DNA of 64,000 nt from Planctomycetota bacterium (GTDB taxonomy: Bacteria > Planctomycetota > UBA1135 > UBA2386), in NCBI GenBank assembly GCA_016794425.1, contig JAEUHR010000035.1:1-64000 (forward strand). The letters run 5' to 3'. The number at the start of each line of letters is the position of its first letter. Positions within the stretch are counted from its first letter, which is position 1. Below the pieces are notes generated by a model. It saw nothing but the letters and a program-made list of their open reading frames with translations, had not been told where the DNA came from and did no database searches. The position numbers and the translations under genes are program-made. Shown in pieces: positions 8,618 to 17,516 of the stretch.

Positions 8618-10539
8618 ACGGCACCCCAGCTGCATCGGCGCCGCGATCGTGGCCGTGGCGGCTCGCGGCGTCCGTGCTCGGCCTCCTGCTCGCGGCCGCG
8701 ATCCTGCGCCTGGCCTGGCTCGGCGACGACGCGTTCATCACGTTCCGCAGCGTCGAGAACCTGATGCAGGGCCACGGCCCGGTCTGGAACACCGACGAAC
8801 GCGTGCAGACCTACACGCACCCGCTGTGGTTCTGGCTGTTGTGCGCCGCGCGCGCCGCCACCGGCGAATGCGAACGGACCGCGATGCTGCTCGGCGCGCT
8901 GCTGTCGGGCGCCGCCGTCGTGCTGGTCGCACGTTCGCTGGGCGCCGCGGCGGCGACCACGGCGTGGCTGGCGCTGCTGCTCGGCTCGCGCGCGTGGACC
9001 AGCTACGCGACCTCGGGGCTGGAGACGTCGCTGACCTGCCTGCTGGTCGCACTGCTGTTCGCCGCCGCGCGCGGCGACGATGCGGGGCGACGACTGGGCC
9101 GCACGGCGCTGGTCACGGGGCTGCTGGCGACGACTCGTCTCGACCTGCTGGTGCTCGGTCTGCCGGTCGTGTGCGCGCAGCTGCGCGGCGTGCCGCACGC
9201 GCGGGCCGTGCGGCTCGTGCTGCTCGGCGCCGCGCCGCTGCTGGCGTGGAGCGGGTTCGCCCTCGTCTACTACGGCTCGCCGTTCCCGATCACCGCCCAC
9301 GCGAAGGCGTTCGACCACGGCGTGCCGGCCGGTGACCTCTTGCTGCAGGGGCTGCGCTACCTGTGGCGCAACCTGACCGACGATCCGGTGACGCCGGTCA
9401 CGCTGGCGCTCGGCGTGCTGTTGGGCCTCGGCCGGCGCGGCGAACGGGCGTTCGCGGTCGGTGCGCTGCTCTACACCGCGTACGTGGTGAAGGTCGGTGG
9501 CGACTACATGCTGGGCCGGTTCCTGGTGCCGTCGTTCGCGGTCGGCGCGGTGCTGCTCGCGCGTGCGCTCGTCGGCGGGCCGGCGACGGCACCGCTCGCG
9601 GCGACGCTCGGCGCGCTGGCGCTGGCATTCGCGCCGGGCGTTCCCGAAGCCGCGACACCGCTGCCCGACGCCAAGCCGGGCTACCACGTCGGTGCGTTCG
9701 GCATCGTCGACGAACAGCAACAGGGCCACTGGGACCACGGCCTCCTGAGCCGCGGCGCCGTCCGCGCGACGCCGGGCTACGTCGGCGCCGCCCTGCAGGC
9801 GAGCGGCGTCACGCAGCGCGTGTTCACGCTCGGCGGCTGGATCGGCTGGCTCGGCTACACGTCGGGACCGCAGGTGCACGTCGTCGATCCGTGGCTCACC
9901 GATCCGCTGCTGATGCGGCTGCCGCTGGCCGACCCGAGCCGGTGGCGCATCGGCCACTTTCTGCGCCGCATTCCGGCCGGCTACCTCGAGAGCCTGGCCA
10001 GCGGCGAGAACCGCCTCGCGCACGCGGGGCTGGCGCGCACCTGGGACGCGGTGCGTTCGATCACGCGCGACCCGATCTGGTCCGGTACGCGCTGGCGTCA
10101 CCTGTGGCAACTCTGGACCGGCGCCCACCGCGCCGGCATCGCCGACTTCGTCGCCACGCAGTACCGCACCCCGCCGCGCCGCGAAGTGTCGCTGGCGGCG
10201 CTGCAGCGACCCGCGGGCACGTTCTGGTTCGACGCGCCGGTCGGCCACACGGCGCAGGCCGGCGGTCTCGCGATCGACCTCGGTGCGCCCGTCACCGCGG
10301 CCGCGGTCGTCGTGCACCTGAGCGGCGGCGCCGGCTACCGCGTGCGCTTCGTGCGCGGCGGCACCGTCACCGGCGACGTCGCGTGGCGGCCCAACGTGGT
10401 GCCGCCGGACCTGCTGCAAGCCGAACGGGTCGCCGTGCCGGCCTATGCGGCGCCGTTCGACACGCTGTGGATCGACGCGGACGTCGACCCGTGGCAGCCC
10501 GCGGCAGCGTTCGTCGGCCGCGTCGAACTCGTGCAGTAG
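8614..10539 (+). CDS. AftB/ZomB-like GT-C membrane glycosyltransferase, copy 3
   Basis: This 641-aa protein starts at GTG in a GTGA overlap with copy 2. LGDDAFITFRS, MQGHGPVWN, THPLWFW and VKVGGDYMLGRF are shared almost residue for residue with copy 2, so the two come from a duplication. The N-terminal half is membrane-embedded. The C-terminal half contains conserved WRIGHF, YLESLASGENR and a beta-rich tail ending in a DALWID/DTLWID-type element. Copies 1 to 3 form one operon. A difference in the length and content of the tail suggests that each copy acts on a different acceptor or position. Confidence 0.8.
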   Translation: MNGTPAASAPRSWPWRLAASVLGLLLAAAILRLAWLGDDAFITFRSVENLMQGHGPVWNTDERVQTYTHPLWFWLLCAARAATGECERTAMLLGALLSGAAVVLVARSLGAAAATTAWLALLLGSRAWTSYATSGLETSLTCLLVALLFAAARGDDAGRRLGRTALVTGLLATTRLDLLVLGLPVVCAQLRGVPHARAVRLVLLGAAPLLAWSGFALVYYGSPFPITAHAKAFDHGVPAGDLLLQGLRYLWRNLTDDPVTPVTLALGVLLGLGRRGERAFAVGALLYTAYVVKVGGDYMLGRFLVPSFAVGAVLLARALVGGPATAPLAATLGALALAFAPGVPEAATPLPDAKPGYHVGAFGIVDEQQQGHWDHGLLSRGAVRATPGYVGAALQASGVTQRVFTLGGWIGWLGYTSGPQVHVVDPWLTDPLLMRLPLADPSRWRIGHFLRRIPAGYLESLASGENRLAHAGLARTWDAVRSITRDPIWSGTRWRHLWQLWTGAHRAGIADFVATQYRTPPRREVSLAALQRPAGTFWFDAPVGHTAQAGGLAIDLGAPVTAAAVVVHLSGGAGYRVRFVRGGTVTGDVAWRPNVVPPDLLQAERVAVPAYAAPFDTLWIDADVDPWQPAAAFVGRVELVQ

Positions 10540-10542
10540 GTG

Positions 10543-12384
10543 TCAGCGCGCGGCCGTGCGCCGCCACCACTCGTCCTCGTGCCGACGGATCTCGTCGGCG
10601 GTCAGCGGGCGTTCGCGCCGGGTGACGACCGGCGCGCCCGGGCCGACCGTGACGTTCGGCCGCAGACCGGCCGTGTACTCGAACGGCGCGTGCCGTTCGT
10701 GCGCCATCTTGCGCGTGACGATCAGCGTGTCGGCGAGACTCACGAATCCGGCGCGATCGAGCTGGCCGCCCGGCATCGGCGGCGCACCGGCGACCACTGC
10801 GGCGCCCATGTCCGCGCCGAGTGGATGGCCGCTCGACAGCGTGACGACGGCGTCGCGCAGTTCCCGCGCGTCGAGACCACCGCTGCGATCGAGGTCGGCG
10901 GTGTCGAACAGTCCGGCCAGGAACCGACGCACCGGCTCCGGGTCCACCGGCGCCACCGGCGTGCGGGCGACGACCCAGTCGCACAGTCCCAGTTCGTCGA
11001 CGACGATCGTGTCGCGCAGGTACCAGCCGAGCCAGCCGACGCTGGACAGCGCACAGACCGGGAACGGATCGTCGGCGGTCGCGAGCCGCACCGGCTGCTC
11101 GTGCCCGCGCGCGACTTCGGCGAGGAAGTGCGCCTGTTCGTCGCAGCGCACGCAGATCAGCCGCACGCGCAGCCACACCTGTTGCCGGTCGTACCAGCGG
11201 AACAGCGGCTGCACCGGCGCCGGCACGCAGTCGGCAACGGCACGGAAGCCGAACGGCGTCATGTCCTGGATCGTCCACGCCTGCAGCCAGCCGACGCCAC
11301 TCGCAGCCCACAGCGTGGCGAGCCAGAGCACCACGGCGCGCACCGACAGGCCGAGGCGACCGGCCATCGCGACCAGCGCCAGCACGCCGAGCGGCACCAG
11401 GTGCGCGAACACGCGGTACTCGAAGTGGTCGCCGCCGACGACCAGCGTGTAGTAGCCGACCTGTGCCAGCACCACGGCGACCACGGCGACCGCCGGCAAG
11501 CGATCCCAGAGCCGCGCCAGGAACGCGCGCGGTGCGCGAAGTTCGGCCGCCAGCCACAGCACCGCGATCGCGGCGACGAGCCAGGTGCCGTGCTCGAACA
11601 GGAAGCAGGCGAGGTAGCGCACGCCGGCCTCCGGCCACGGCGTGCTGACCTTCGCGTAGTAGGTGTTCGGCAGCCACTCACCGTAGAACCAGCGGCGCCA
11701 GCCGACGTGCACCACCACGCACGACAGCGGCGCGAGGCCGACCAGTTCGTGCACGCGCAACCGCCGCCGCAGCGCCTCGACGACCGCGACGGCCGCCGTG
11801 GCGGCGACCAGCAGCAGGCCGTCGGGCCGCGTCAGCGCCGCGACCGCCGCGGTCGCGGCGAGGCCGAACAGCCAGCGCCGGGAGCCGCGCGCGCGGTCGC
11901 GCCAGCCGAGCACGACCCAGGCCACCACGGCGGCATGGAACAGCGCAGTCTCGAGCCCGCTGGTCAGCCACTGCAGGAACGAGCGGTTGGTCGCCACCAC
12001 CGCCAGCGCCAGCAGCGGCACCGCGTCGTGCCACCGCGTGCCGTCGCGGCGCCGCAGCGCGAACAGCGCCGCCGCCACCACGGCGAACTGCACCAGCCCG
12101 AACCCGAGCGACCAGACGTGCGCGGCGGCGGGCGGCTCGACGCCGAGCAGGCTCCACGTGCCCCACAGCAGCAGCGCCCACAGGAAGCCGGTGTAGCCCT
12201 CGACCGGCCGGAACGGCGCCGGGTTCCAGACCAGGCCGTGGCCCTCGTACGCGTTGGCGACGTAGCGGAACGTGATGAACGCGTCGTCGCAGAAGAACGC
12301 CATGCGCCAGCCGAGCCACAGCACTGTGCAGCCGAGCACCAGCAGTGCGGCGGCACGGAGCGTCTTGTGGCCTGGGCCCGGCAT
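10543..12384 (-). CDS. AftB-like membrane glycosyltransferase with C-terminal EF-hand, copy 4
   Basis: This 613-aa protein is convergent with copies 1-3, with a 3-nt gap between stops. FFCDDAFITFRYVANAYEGHG, EGYTGFLWALL, YGEWLPNTYYAK and VVGGDHFEYR show the same fold but a more distant sequence. Unlike the others it has a canonical calcium-binding EF-hand loop at residues 497-508 (D497, D499, S501, G502, L504, E508) and a weaker second one near 541-551 (GGQLDRAGF). Both lie in the soluble tail expected outside the cytoplasmic membrane. The gene follows leucine dehydrogenase on the same strand, with a hairpin in the 38-nt gap. Confidence 0.78.
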   Translation of the reverse strand: MPGPGHKTLRAAALLVLGCTVLWLGWRMAFFCDDAFITFRYVANAYEGHGLVWNPAPFRPVEGYTGFLWALLLWGTWSLLGVEPPAAAHVWSLGFGLVQFAVVAAALFALRRRDGTRWHDAVPLLALAVVATNRSFLQWLTSGLETALFHAAVVAWVVLGWRDRARGSRRWLFGLAATAAVAALTRPDGLLLVAATAAVAVVEALRRRLRVHELVGLAPLSCVVVHVGWRRWFYGEWLPNTYYAKVSTPWPEAGVRYLACFLFEHGTWLVAAIAVLWLAAELRAPRAFLARLWDRLPAVAVVAVVLAQVGYYTLVVGGDHFEYRVFAHLVPLGVLALVAMAGRLGLSVRAVVLWLATLWAASGVGWLQAWTIQDMTPFGFRAVADCVPAPVQPLFRWYDRQQVWLRVRLICVRCDEQAHFLAEVARGHEQPVRLATADDPFPVCALSSVGWLGWYLRDTIVVDELGLCDWVVARTPVAPVDPEPVRRFLAGLFDTADLDRSGGLDARELRDAVVTLSSGHPLGADMGAAVVAGAPPMPGGQLDRAGFVSLADTLIVTRKMAHERHAPFEYTAGLRPNVTVGPGAPVVTRRERPLTADEIRRHEDEWWRRTAAR

Positions 12385-12391
12385 CGTCGGG

Positions 12392-12412
12392 GCCCCGCGT
12401 CACGCGCGGGGC
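12392..12412 (-). terminator. GC-rich hairpin between two minus-strand genes
   Basis: GCCCCGCG (12392-12399) pairs perfectly with CGCGGGGC (12405-12412) around a 5-nt loop TCACG. It lies just after the stop of the leucine-dehydrogenase gene and 7 nt before the start codon of the EF-hand glycosyltransferase. No U-tract follows, so it may act as a partial terminator or as an mRNA structure that limits initiation of the next gene rather than as a classical terminator. Confidence 0.4.
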
Positions 12413-12422
12413 GGAACCGCTA

Positions 12423-13535
12423 TCAGCCGCGCCGCGTGCCCTTCGGCGGCACGCTGCAGGCTGCGGCCTTCTTCTGGCCGCGCGCGTCGGCGAGGATGCG
12501 CTCGGCGAGGCGGTCGGCCGCGTCGCTCGGCGGGATGCGCTCGTCCTTCGCGATCTGCCACAGTTCCTTCAGCGCCTGCGGGATGCGCTCGATCTTGCCG
12601 AGCGCGACCTTCTCGTCGTAGCCGCCCGGGTGGAACTCGACCGAGACGTTGACGATGCCGCCGGCGTTGATCACGTAGTCCGGCGCGTAGAGCACGTTGC
12701 GGTCCGCGAGCACCTTGCCGTGGCGCGGCTCCAGCAGCAGGTTGTTGGCGGCACCGGCGACGATCGGCGTGTTCAGCTTCGGGATCGTGTCGTCGTTCAG
12801 CACGGCGCCGAGGGCGCACGGCGCGAACACGTCGCACTTCATGGTCAGGATCTCGTTCTCGCCGACCGGGACCACGCCGATCTCCTTCTGGAGCTGCTGC
12901 AGGCGCTCGGTGTTGCGGTCGGCGCCGTAGACCTTCGCGCCGGCGTCGATCAGGCGCTTGGCCAGCGCCGAACCGACCGCGCCGGTGCCCTGGATCGCGA
13001 CCGTGCGGCCCTTGCAGGCGTCGTTGCCGAACACCCAGCCGAGCGCCGCGCGGATGCCGAGGAACACGCCGTAGGCGGTGTACGGCGACGGGTTGCCGCT
13101 GCCGCCGTCCTTGCGCTCGAGGCCGGTCACGTGCTTGGTGACGCGGCGGATGATCTCGAGGTCCTGGACCGACGTGTTGACGTCTTCGGCCGTGATGTAC
13201 TTGCCACCCAGCGAGTCGACGAGCCGCCCCATCGCCAGGTAGAGCGCCTCGGACTTCACCTTCTTCGGGTCGCCGATCATGACGGCCTTGCCGCCGCCGA
13301 GGCCGGTCTTCGCAACGGCCGACTTGAAGGTCATGCCGCGCGACAGGCGCTTCACGTCGAACAGCGCCTCGTCCTCCGAGGCGTAGGGCCACATGCGCAG
13401 GCCGCCGAGCGCCGGCCCCAGCGTCGTGTCGTGCACGGCGATGATCGCGTGCAGGCCGCACGAGGGGTCGACGCCGCGCACGACGCGCTCGTAGCCGGCG
13501 ACGGGAAGGTCGGTGATCTTGAGGGTGCTGGTCAC
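12423..13535 (-). CDS. Leucine dehydrogenase family (Glu/Leu/Phe/Val dehydrogenase)
   Basis: This 370-aa NAD-dependent amino-acid dehydrogenase deaminates a branched-chain or aromatic amino acid to its 2-oxo acid. The substrate site is clear: LGPALGGLRMWPY (39-51), MTFKSAVAKTGLGGGKAV (68-85) and a catalytic lysine, K83, in GGGKAVMIGDP. The Rossmann motif reads IQGTGAVGSALA. The short N-terminus and overall length resemble leucine/phenylalanine dehydrogenases rather than glutamate dehydrogenase. Leucine, valine or phenylalanine as substrate cannot be settled by eye. The C-terminus carries about 20 extra basic residues. Confidence 0.9.
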   Translation of the reverse strand: MTSTLKITDLPVAGYERVVRGVDPSCGLHAIIAVHDTTLGPALGGLRMWPYASEDEALFDVKRLSRGMTFKSAVAKTGLGGGKAVMIGDPKKVKSEALYLAMGRLVDSLGGKYITAEDVNTSVQDLEIIRRVTKHVTGLERKDGGSGNPSPYTAYGVFLGIRAALGWVFGNDACKGRTVAIQGTGAVGSALAKRLIDAGAKVYGADRNTERLQQLQKEIGVVPVGENEILTMKCDVFAPCALGAVLNDDTIPKLNTPIVAGAANNLLLEPRHGKVLADRNVLYAPDYVINAGGIVNVSVEFHPGGYDEKVALGKIERIPQALKELWQIAKDERIPPSDAADRLAERILADARGQKKAAACSVPPKGTRRG

Positions 13536-13641
13536 GGGGTCTGGGGGTTGGGCCCGGAAGAAGGGGCGAGCAGGATAGCGTCTCGCCGCGGCGACGCCAG
13601 CGACGGGCGCCGGCGCCGCCCCACCCCCGTCCCCCAGCGGT

Positions 13642-15153
13642 CTACAGCTGGCCCGCGGTCAGCTGCAGCACGTTGCTCGCCGTGATCGCGACGACGTTGC
13701 CGAGCGCATCCACTTCGAACGGCACCATCTGGTGGTAGAAGACCAGGCCCGCGATCGCCGGCACGTTCGACAGGAACAGCGACGATTCCGCAGTGCCGTT
13801 CAGCGAGGCCAGGACCTGCACGATGTCCGGCGCGACCAGCAGGTTGCAGCCGGGCACCGCCTGGGCGAAGACGGCCGTGAGCGGGAACGGCGGCGCGATC
13901 GCGGTGACGCTGGTCAGGGCGACGACGATGGCGGGAGCCGGCAGGCCGGTGCCCTGGGCCCGGAACGTCGCCTCGGCCCACGGCAGGGCCGTCGTGGTCA
14001 GCTGGTTGGCACCGCCCGAGCCAGCGCAACCACCGCCCTGATCGCTCGACGACGCGGGGCAGGGTGTGCGCCACACGTGCACGGCGACGGGCGGGAAGCT
14101 GGTCAACACGGGTTGGCTGCCCAGCACCAGGTCGCCGTTGGCAGCCGACACCAAGGCGTTGACGGAAGCGGGCAGGCCAGCACCGAGCGGCGCCCAGGTG
14201 CTGCCGTCCCACACGGCCACATGCGGCGCCGCGACACCGCCAGCGGTGGTGAACCCGCCACCGACGACCACCCGACCGTTCGGCTGCACGGCCAGACCGC
14301 TGACGCCGGCCGCGGACGTGCCGGACTGCAGTCCGCCGCCGACCGTCTGCCATGCGCTGCCGTCCCAGCGCGCGATCGAGTTCGCGGGCACACCGCCGAG
14401 CTGCGCGAACCGGCCGACCACGTACAGGTCGCCGTTCGGCGCGCTGGCCGCCCGGAAGACCGACTCGCCCGCTGCGAGCGGAATCCCGCCCCCGAACGGC
14501 GACCACGACGTGCCGTCCCAGCGGGCGACACTGTTGGCTGCCGCACCACCGGCCGACGTGAACGCACCGACGGCGACCAGGTCGCCGTTCGGCAACACCA
14601 GCATCCCGTACGCGGGACCATCGAGTCCGCTGCCGAGCGGCGCCCAGGTGATGCCGTTCCAGCGGGCGATGTTGTTGGCGGCGACACCACCGGCGACCGT
14701 GAAGGTGCCGCAGGCGACGAGGTCGCCATTGGGCATCTCGACGAGGTCGATGACGGCGCTGCCGAGCGACGTGACCGTCGACCAGCCGGCGCCGCTCGAG
14801 CGGGCAAGGACGCCATCGTTCCCCGAGCCGACCACGATGTCGCCATTGGCGGCAGCTACCAGCGAGCGCGCCAGGCCGCCAGGTGGCAGCGCGCCACCCA
14901 GCACGCTCCAGGCGACTCCGTCCCACCGCGCGACAGGCGGCGCGATGGTCGAGAACCCGGGCACGTTCAGCAGGCCGGCGACCACGAGGTCCCCGTTCGC
15001 CGCGACGGCCACCTCATGAACGATCGCGCCAGGCGGCGCGTAGGCGGCAAGGCCGCCGATCGGAACGTAACTGCCAGCACACTGGGCAACGGCGGTGGGC
15101 AGCAGACCGCCGAGGGTCGAACTCGCGAGCAGAACCAGACCGGGACGCAACAT
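13642..15153 (-). CDS. Secreted seven-repeat beta-propeller protein A
   Basis: This 503-aa exported protein has a signal peptide (residues 1-24, cleaved after AVAQ), seven Kelch-like repeats of about 48 residues and a C-terminal module. Each repeat has the form GDLVAVGAF, then NSVARWDGTSW, then a short glycine turn, which predicts a seven-bladed propeller. The C-terminal 130 residues start at GGGCAGSGGANQL and resemble the same region of the protein encoded at 19877-21352. The start is fixed by a strong AAGGAG site 5 nt before the ATG. Function is unknown; a surface or binding role is an inference from the fold. Confidence 0.82.
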   Translation of the reverse strand: MLRPGLVLLASSTLGGLLPTAVAQCAGSYVPIGGLAAYAPPGAIVHEVAVAANGDLVVAGLLNVPGFSTIAPPVARWDGVAWSVLGGALPPGGLARSLVAAANGDIVVGSGNDGVLARSSGAGWSTVTSLGSAVIDLVEMPNGDLVACGTFTVAGGVAANNIARWNGITWAPLGSGLDGPAYGMLVLPNGDLVAVGAFTSAGGAAANSVARWDGTSWSPFGGGIPLAAGESVFRAASAPNGDLYVVGRFAQLGGVPANSIARWDGSAWQTVGGGLQSGTSAAGVSGLAVQPNGRVVVGGGFTTAGGVAAPHVAVWDGSTWAPLGAGLPASVNALVSAANGDLVLGSQPVLTSFPPVAVHVWRTPCPASSSDQGGGCAGSGGANQLTTTALPWAEATFRAQGTGLPAPAIVVALTSVTAIAPPFPLTAVFAQAVPGCNLLVAPDIVQVLASLNGTAESSLFLSNVPAIAGLVFYHQMVPFEVDALGNVVAITASNVLQLTAGQL

Positions 15154-15280
15154 GGGGTCTCCTTCGCAACAGAGTTGGCGACGGTCCACGAGGGCAAGCG
15201 GACGGTCACGACCACGGACTGCGGCAGACTACCCGGATCGCCACGGTCCTGGCCAGGGCCGCCCCGACGCCGCCCCGACC

Positions 15281-15322
15281 GCACACCGCGTGCCGCACAC
15301 CGCGTGCCGCACACCGCGTGCC
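15281..15322. repeat. Three perfect 14-bp tandem repeats
   Basis: The unit GCACACCGCGTGCC occurs three times without spacing between the stop of the ChaN-PDZ gene and the start of propeller A. Each unit is itself nearly palindromic (GCAC...GTGC), so the RNA could form short stacked hairpins. A degenerate fourth unit starts at 15323. It could serve transcription termination or be a length-variable microsatellite. Confidence 0.75.
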
Positions 15323-15338
15323 GCGCAGTGCGGAGCGT

Positions 15339-16589
15339 TCAGCGCGCCTGGCGCGAGCCGATCTTGACCTGCAGGTCGACCTCGGCGTCGCCGCGGCGCA
15401 CGCGCACGGTGACGGTGCGGCCGATGATCTGCTCGTCCAGCACTTCGGCGTAGGTCTGCACGTCGGGCACCTCGACGCCGGCGATCGCCGTGATGTAGTC
15501 GCCCTCTTCGATGCCGGCCGTGTAGGCCGGACCGCCCTCGCGCACCGACTCGACCAGCACGCCCTTGCCGCCGGCATCGGCGTAGTCGGGCATCAGGCCC
15601 AGCGCCGGGCGCTGGCCCTCGGGATTCCGCGCCGCCGCCGGCGGCTCGGACGCGACCGGTTTGGTTGCGACCGGTGCCGGCGCCTCGGGCACAGGCTTGC
15701 TGCGCGGCGCACCGGCGCGAGCGGGGCGCTGTGACGGCGCGCCTTCGGCGACGACGACGTAGTCGGCGATCGTCGGCGGCACCGAATAGGTGCGGTCGGC
15801 GATGTCGGCCACCAGTTCGGTGGTGACGCTCCGGAGCTCGAGTTCGGGCAGGCGGCTCTTGATGCGCGCGACCGTGCCGCGGCCGTGGTCGCTGTGGCCG
15901 TGGCCGCAGACCAGCACGCACAGCGGCCGGTCGCCGACCGCGCGGCGCGCGCGCAGGTGGTCGACGATCGTCTCGGCCATCGTGTCGTCGCGTAGGCACT
16001 GCGCCGCATAGAGGTTCGGCAGCGACCCCGCGTCGACGTGCGCACCGCCGTCGGTGGTCATCACGGTCACGAAGTCGTCCCAATACTCGTCCTCCGGCGC
16101 CGTCGTCTCGCGCGCGATGTCCGGCGAACCGGCCACGCTCTGGATGCCCTCCTTGGCGACGCGGCGCACGAGTTCCTGCGGCGCGTTGGCGGCCAGCACC
16201 AGCAGGCCGTGCTCCTTCGCGAACTCGACCACCGGCCGGTAGTCGCTGGCGTAGTGCGGCCACGGCCGCGACCGCGCGAGGAACGTGTCCTCGTCGATCA
16301 TGCCGGCGAGGTACTGCAGCAGCGCCGTCTGCACGTCGCGCTCGAACATCTCCATCGCGATCACGAGGTTCGGCCGCCGCTCGTGCAGCGCGGCCAGCAG
16401 TTCGTGGTGCAGCGTGTGCACGGCCGGCGTGCGGTGCGTCTCCCCCAGCACGACGACGTCGGCGGTGGCCAGCGCGCGCGCGGCCTCGGGCACGGTCGCG
16501 ACGGTGTCCGACGCGGTCACGACGAGGTGGGCGGGCGTGGCGCAGGCAGCCGACAGCCAGAGCAGCGACAGGACGGGCAGGAAGCGCAT
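15339..16589 (-). CDS. ChaN-family lipoprotein with PDZ domain
   Basis: This 416-aa protein begins with a lipoprotein-like signal (SAAC, Cys at 16). Residues about 35-280 form a ChaN/DUF399 domain of the TIKI-like superfamily: VVLGETHRTPAVH, AMEMFERDVQ, RPWPHYASDYRPVVEFA and VCGHGHSDHGRG, with conserved Glu/His clusters. In other bacteria this fold binds haem or acts as a metalloprotease-like protein. A Pro/Ala linker (290-325) leads to a C-terminal PDZ domain (GLMPDY...GVLVESVREGGPAYTAGI) that should bind protein tails. I chose the ATG that begins the signal peptide; it lies 6 nt after a promoter-like -10 box, with no leader. Confidence 0.82.
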   Translation of the reverse strand: MRFLPVLSLLWLSAACATPAHLVVTASDTVATVPEAARALATADVVVLGETHRTPAVHTLHHELLAALHERRPNLVIAMEMFERDVQTALLQYLAGMIDEDTFLARSRPWPHYASDYRPVVEFAKEHGLLVLAANAPQELVRRVAKEGIQSVAGSPDIARETTAPEDEYWDDFVTVMTTDGGAHVDAGSLPNLYAAQCLRDDTMAETIVDHLRARRAVGDRPLCVLVCGHGHSDHGRGTVARIKSRLPELELRSVTTELVADIADRTYSVPPTIADYVVVAEGAPSQRPARAGAPRSKPVPEAPAPVATKPVASEPPAAARNPEGQRPALGLMPDYADAGGKGVLVESVREGGPAYTAGIEEGDYITAIAGVEVPDVQTYAEVLDEQIIGRTVTVRVRRGDAEVDLQVKIGSRQAR

Positions 16590-16595
16590 CGCGGC

Positions 16596-16624
16596 ATCAG
16601 AAACGGGCCCCGCGCGCGCGGCAA
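16596..16624 (-). promoter_or_regulatory. Sigma70-like promoter for the ChaN-PDZ gene
   Basis: On the minus strand, TTGCCG (16624-16619) and TCTGAT (16601-16596) are separated by exactly 17 nt. The ATG begins only 6 nt after the -10 box, so the predicted transcription start falls on or next to the start codon and the message would be leaderless. Confidence 0.45.
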
Positions 16625-16730
16625 GCGCCGACCCGCGCGCCGCACCAACGCGCGGTGGCATGCGAGTTTCGCCGACGGCGACCTTCCGCGCGGCCGCGCG
16701 CGCGCTTGAATGCGCGGCTCCGCGACCGGC

Positions 16731-17516
16731 ATGAAGATCACGACCTGGAACGTCAACGGCCTGCGCGCGCGGCTCACGCACATAGTCGACTTCCTGCGCG
16801 CGCACGAACCCGACGTGTTGTGCCTGCAGGAGACCAAGGTGCCGGACGAACTGTTCCCGCGCGAGCCGATCGAGGACCAGGGCTACGACGTCGCGCTGTT
16901 CGGCCAGAAGGGCTACAACGGCCTGGCGATCCTGTCGCGGCTGCCGCTGGCCGACGTCGTGCGCGGCCTGCCCGACGATCCGCCGGACGCCGAACGGCGC
17001 GTGCTGGCGGCGACGACCGGCGGTCTGCGCGTGCTGAACCTCTACGTGCCGAACGGCCAGGAGGTCGGCTGCGACAAGTACCGGTTCAAGCTCGACTGGT
17101 TCCGCCGCCTGCGTGCGTTCCTCGATGCGGCCTACGCGGCGACCGAGCCGATCGTCGTCGTCGGCGACTTCAACGTGACGCTCGACGACCGCGACGTGCA
17201 CGACCCGGCGTGGTGGCGCGAGAAAATCCTGTGCTCGACGCCCGAACGGCAGGCGCTGCGCGCCGTGCTCGCGTTCGGCCTCGACGACGCGCTGCGGCGG
17301 CACCACGCCGAGGCCGGCATCTACACCTGGTGGCATTACACGGCCGGCGCCGCGTTCAAGGACGACGGCCTGCGCATCGACTACGTGCTGACGTCGCGCG
17401 CCGTGACCACGCGCTGCACCGACGTGATCGTGCACAAGGACCTGCGGCTGCAGAAGAGCCCGAGCGACCACGTGCCGGTCACCGCGGTGCTCGGCGACGA
17501 CGGAGCCGCGCCGTGA
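16731..17516 (+). CDS. xth: Exodeoxyribonuclease III (AP endonuclease)
   Basis: This 261-aa Mg-dependent nuclease of the EEP fold cuts DNA at abasic sites and trims 3' ends in base-excision repair. The active-site residues match E. coli Xth: N7 in TTWNVNG, E34 in CLQETK, Y105 in NLYVPNG, D146 and N148 in GDFNV, D217 in RIDYVL and H247 in SDHVPV. I start at the ATG giving MKITTWN, which is the family N-terminus. The stop overlaps the GTG start of the following ABC ATPase gene, an unusual coupling of repair and transport genes. Confidence 0.95.
   Translation: MKITTWNVNGLRARLTHIVDFLRAHEPDVLCLQETKVPDELFPREPIEDQGYDVALFGQKGYNGLAILSRLPLADVVRGLPDDPPDAERRVLAATTGGLRVLNLYVPNGQEVGCDKYRFKLDWFRRLRAFLDAAYAATEPIVVVGDFNVTLDDRDVHDPAWWREKILCSTPERQALRAVLAFGLDDALRRHHAEAGIYTWWHYTAGAAFKDDGLRIDYVLTSRAVTTRCTDVIVHKDLRLQKSPSDHVPVTAVLGDDGAAP

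Noticed and set aside
15281..15322. A CRISPR-like array
   Set aside because: The repeat is only 14 bp, has no spacers and no cas genes are near.
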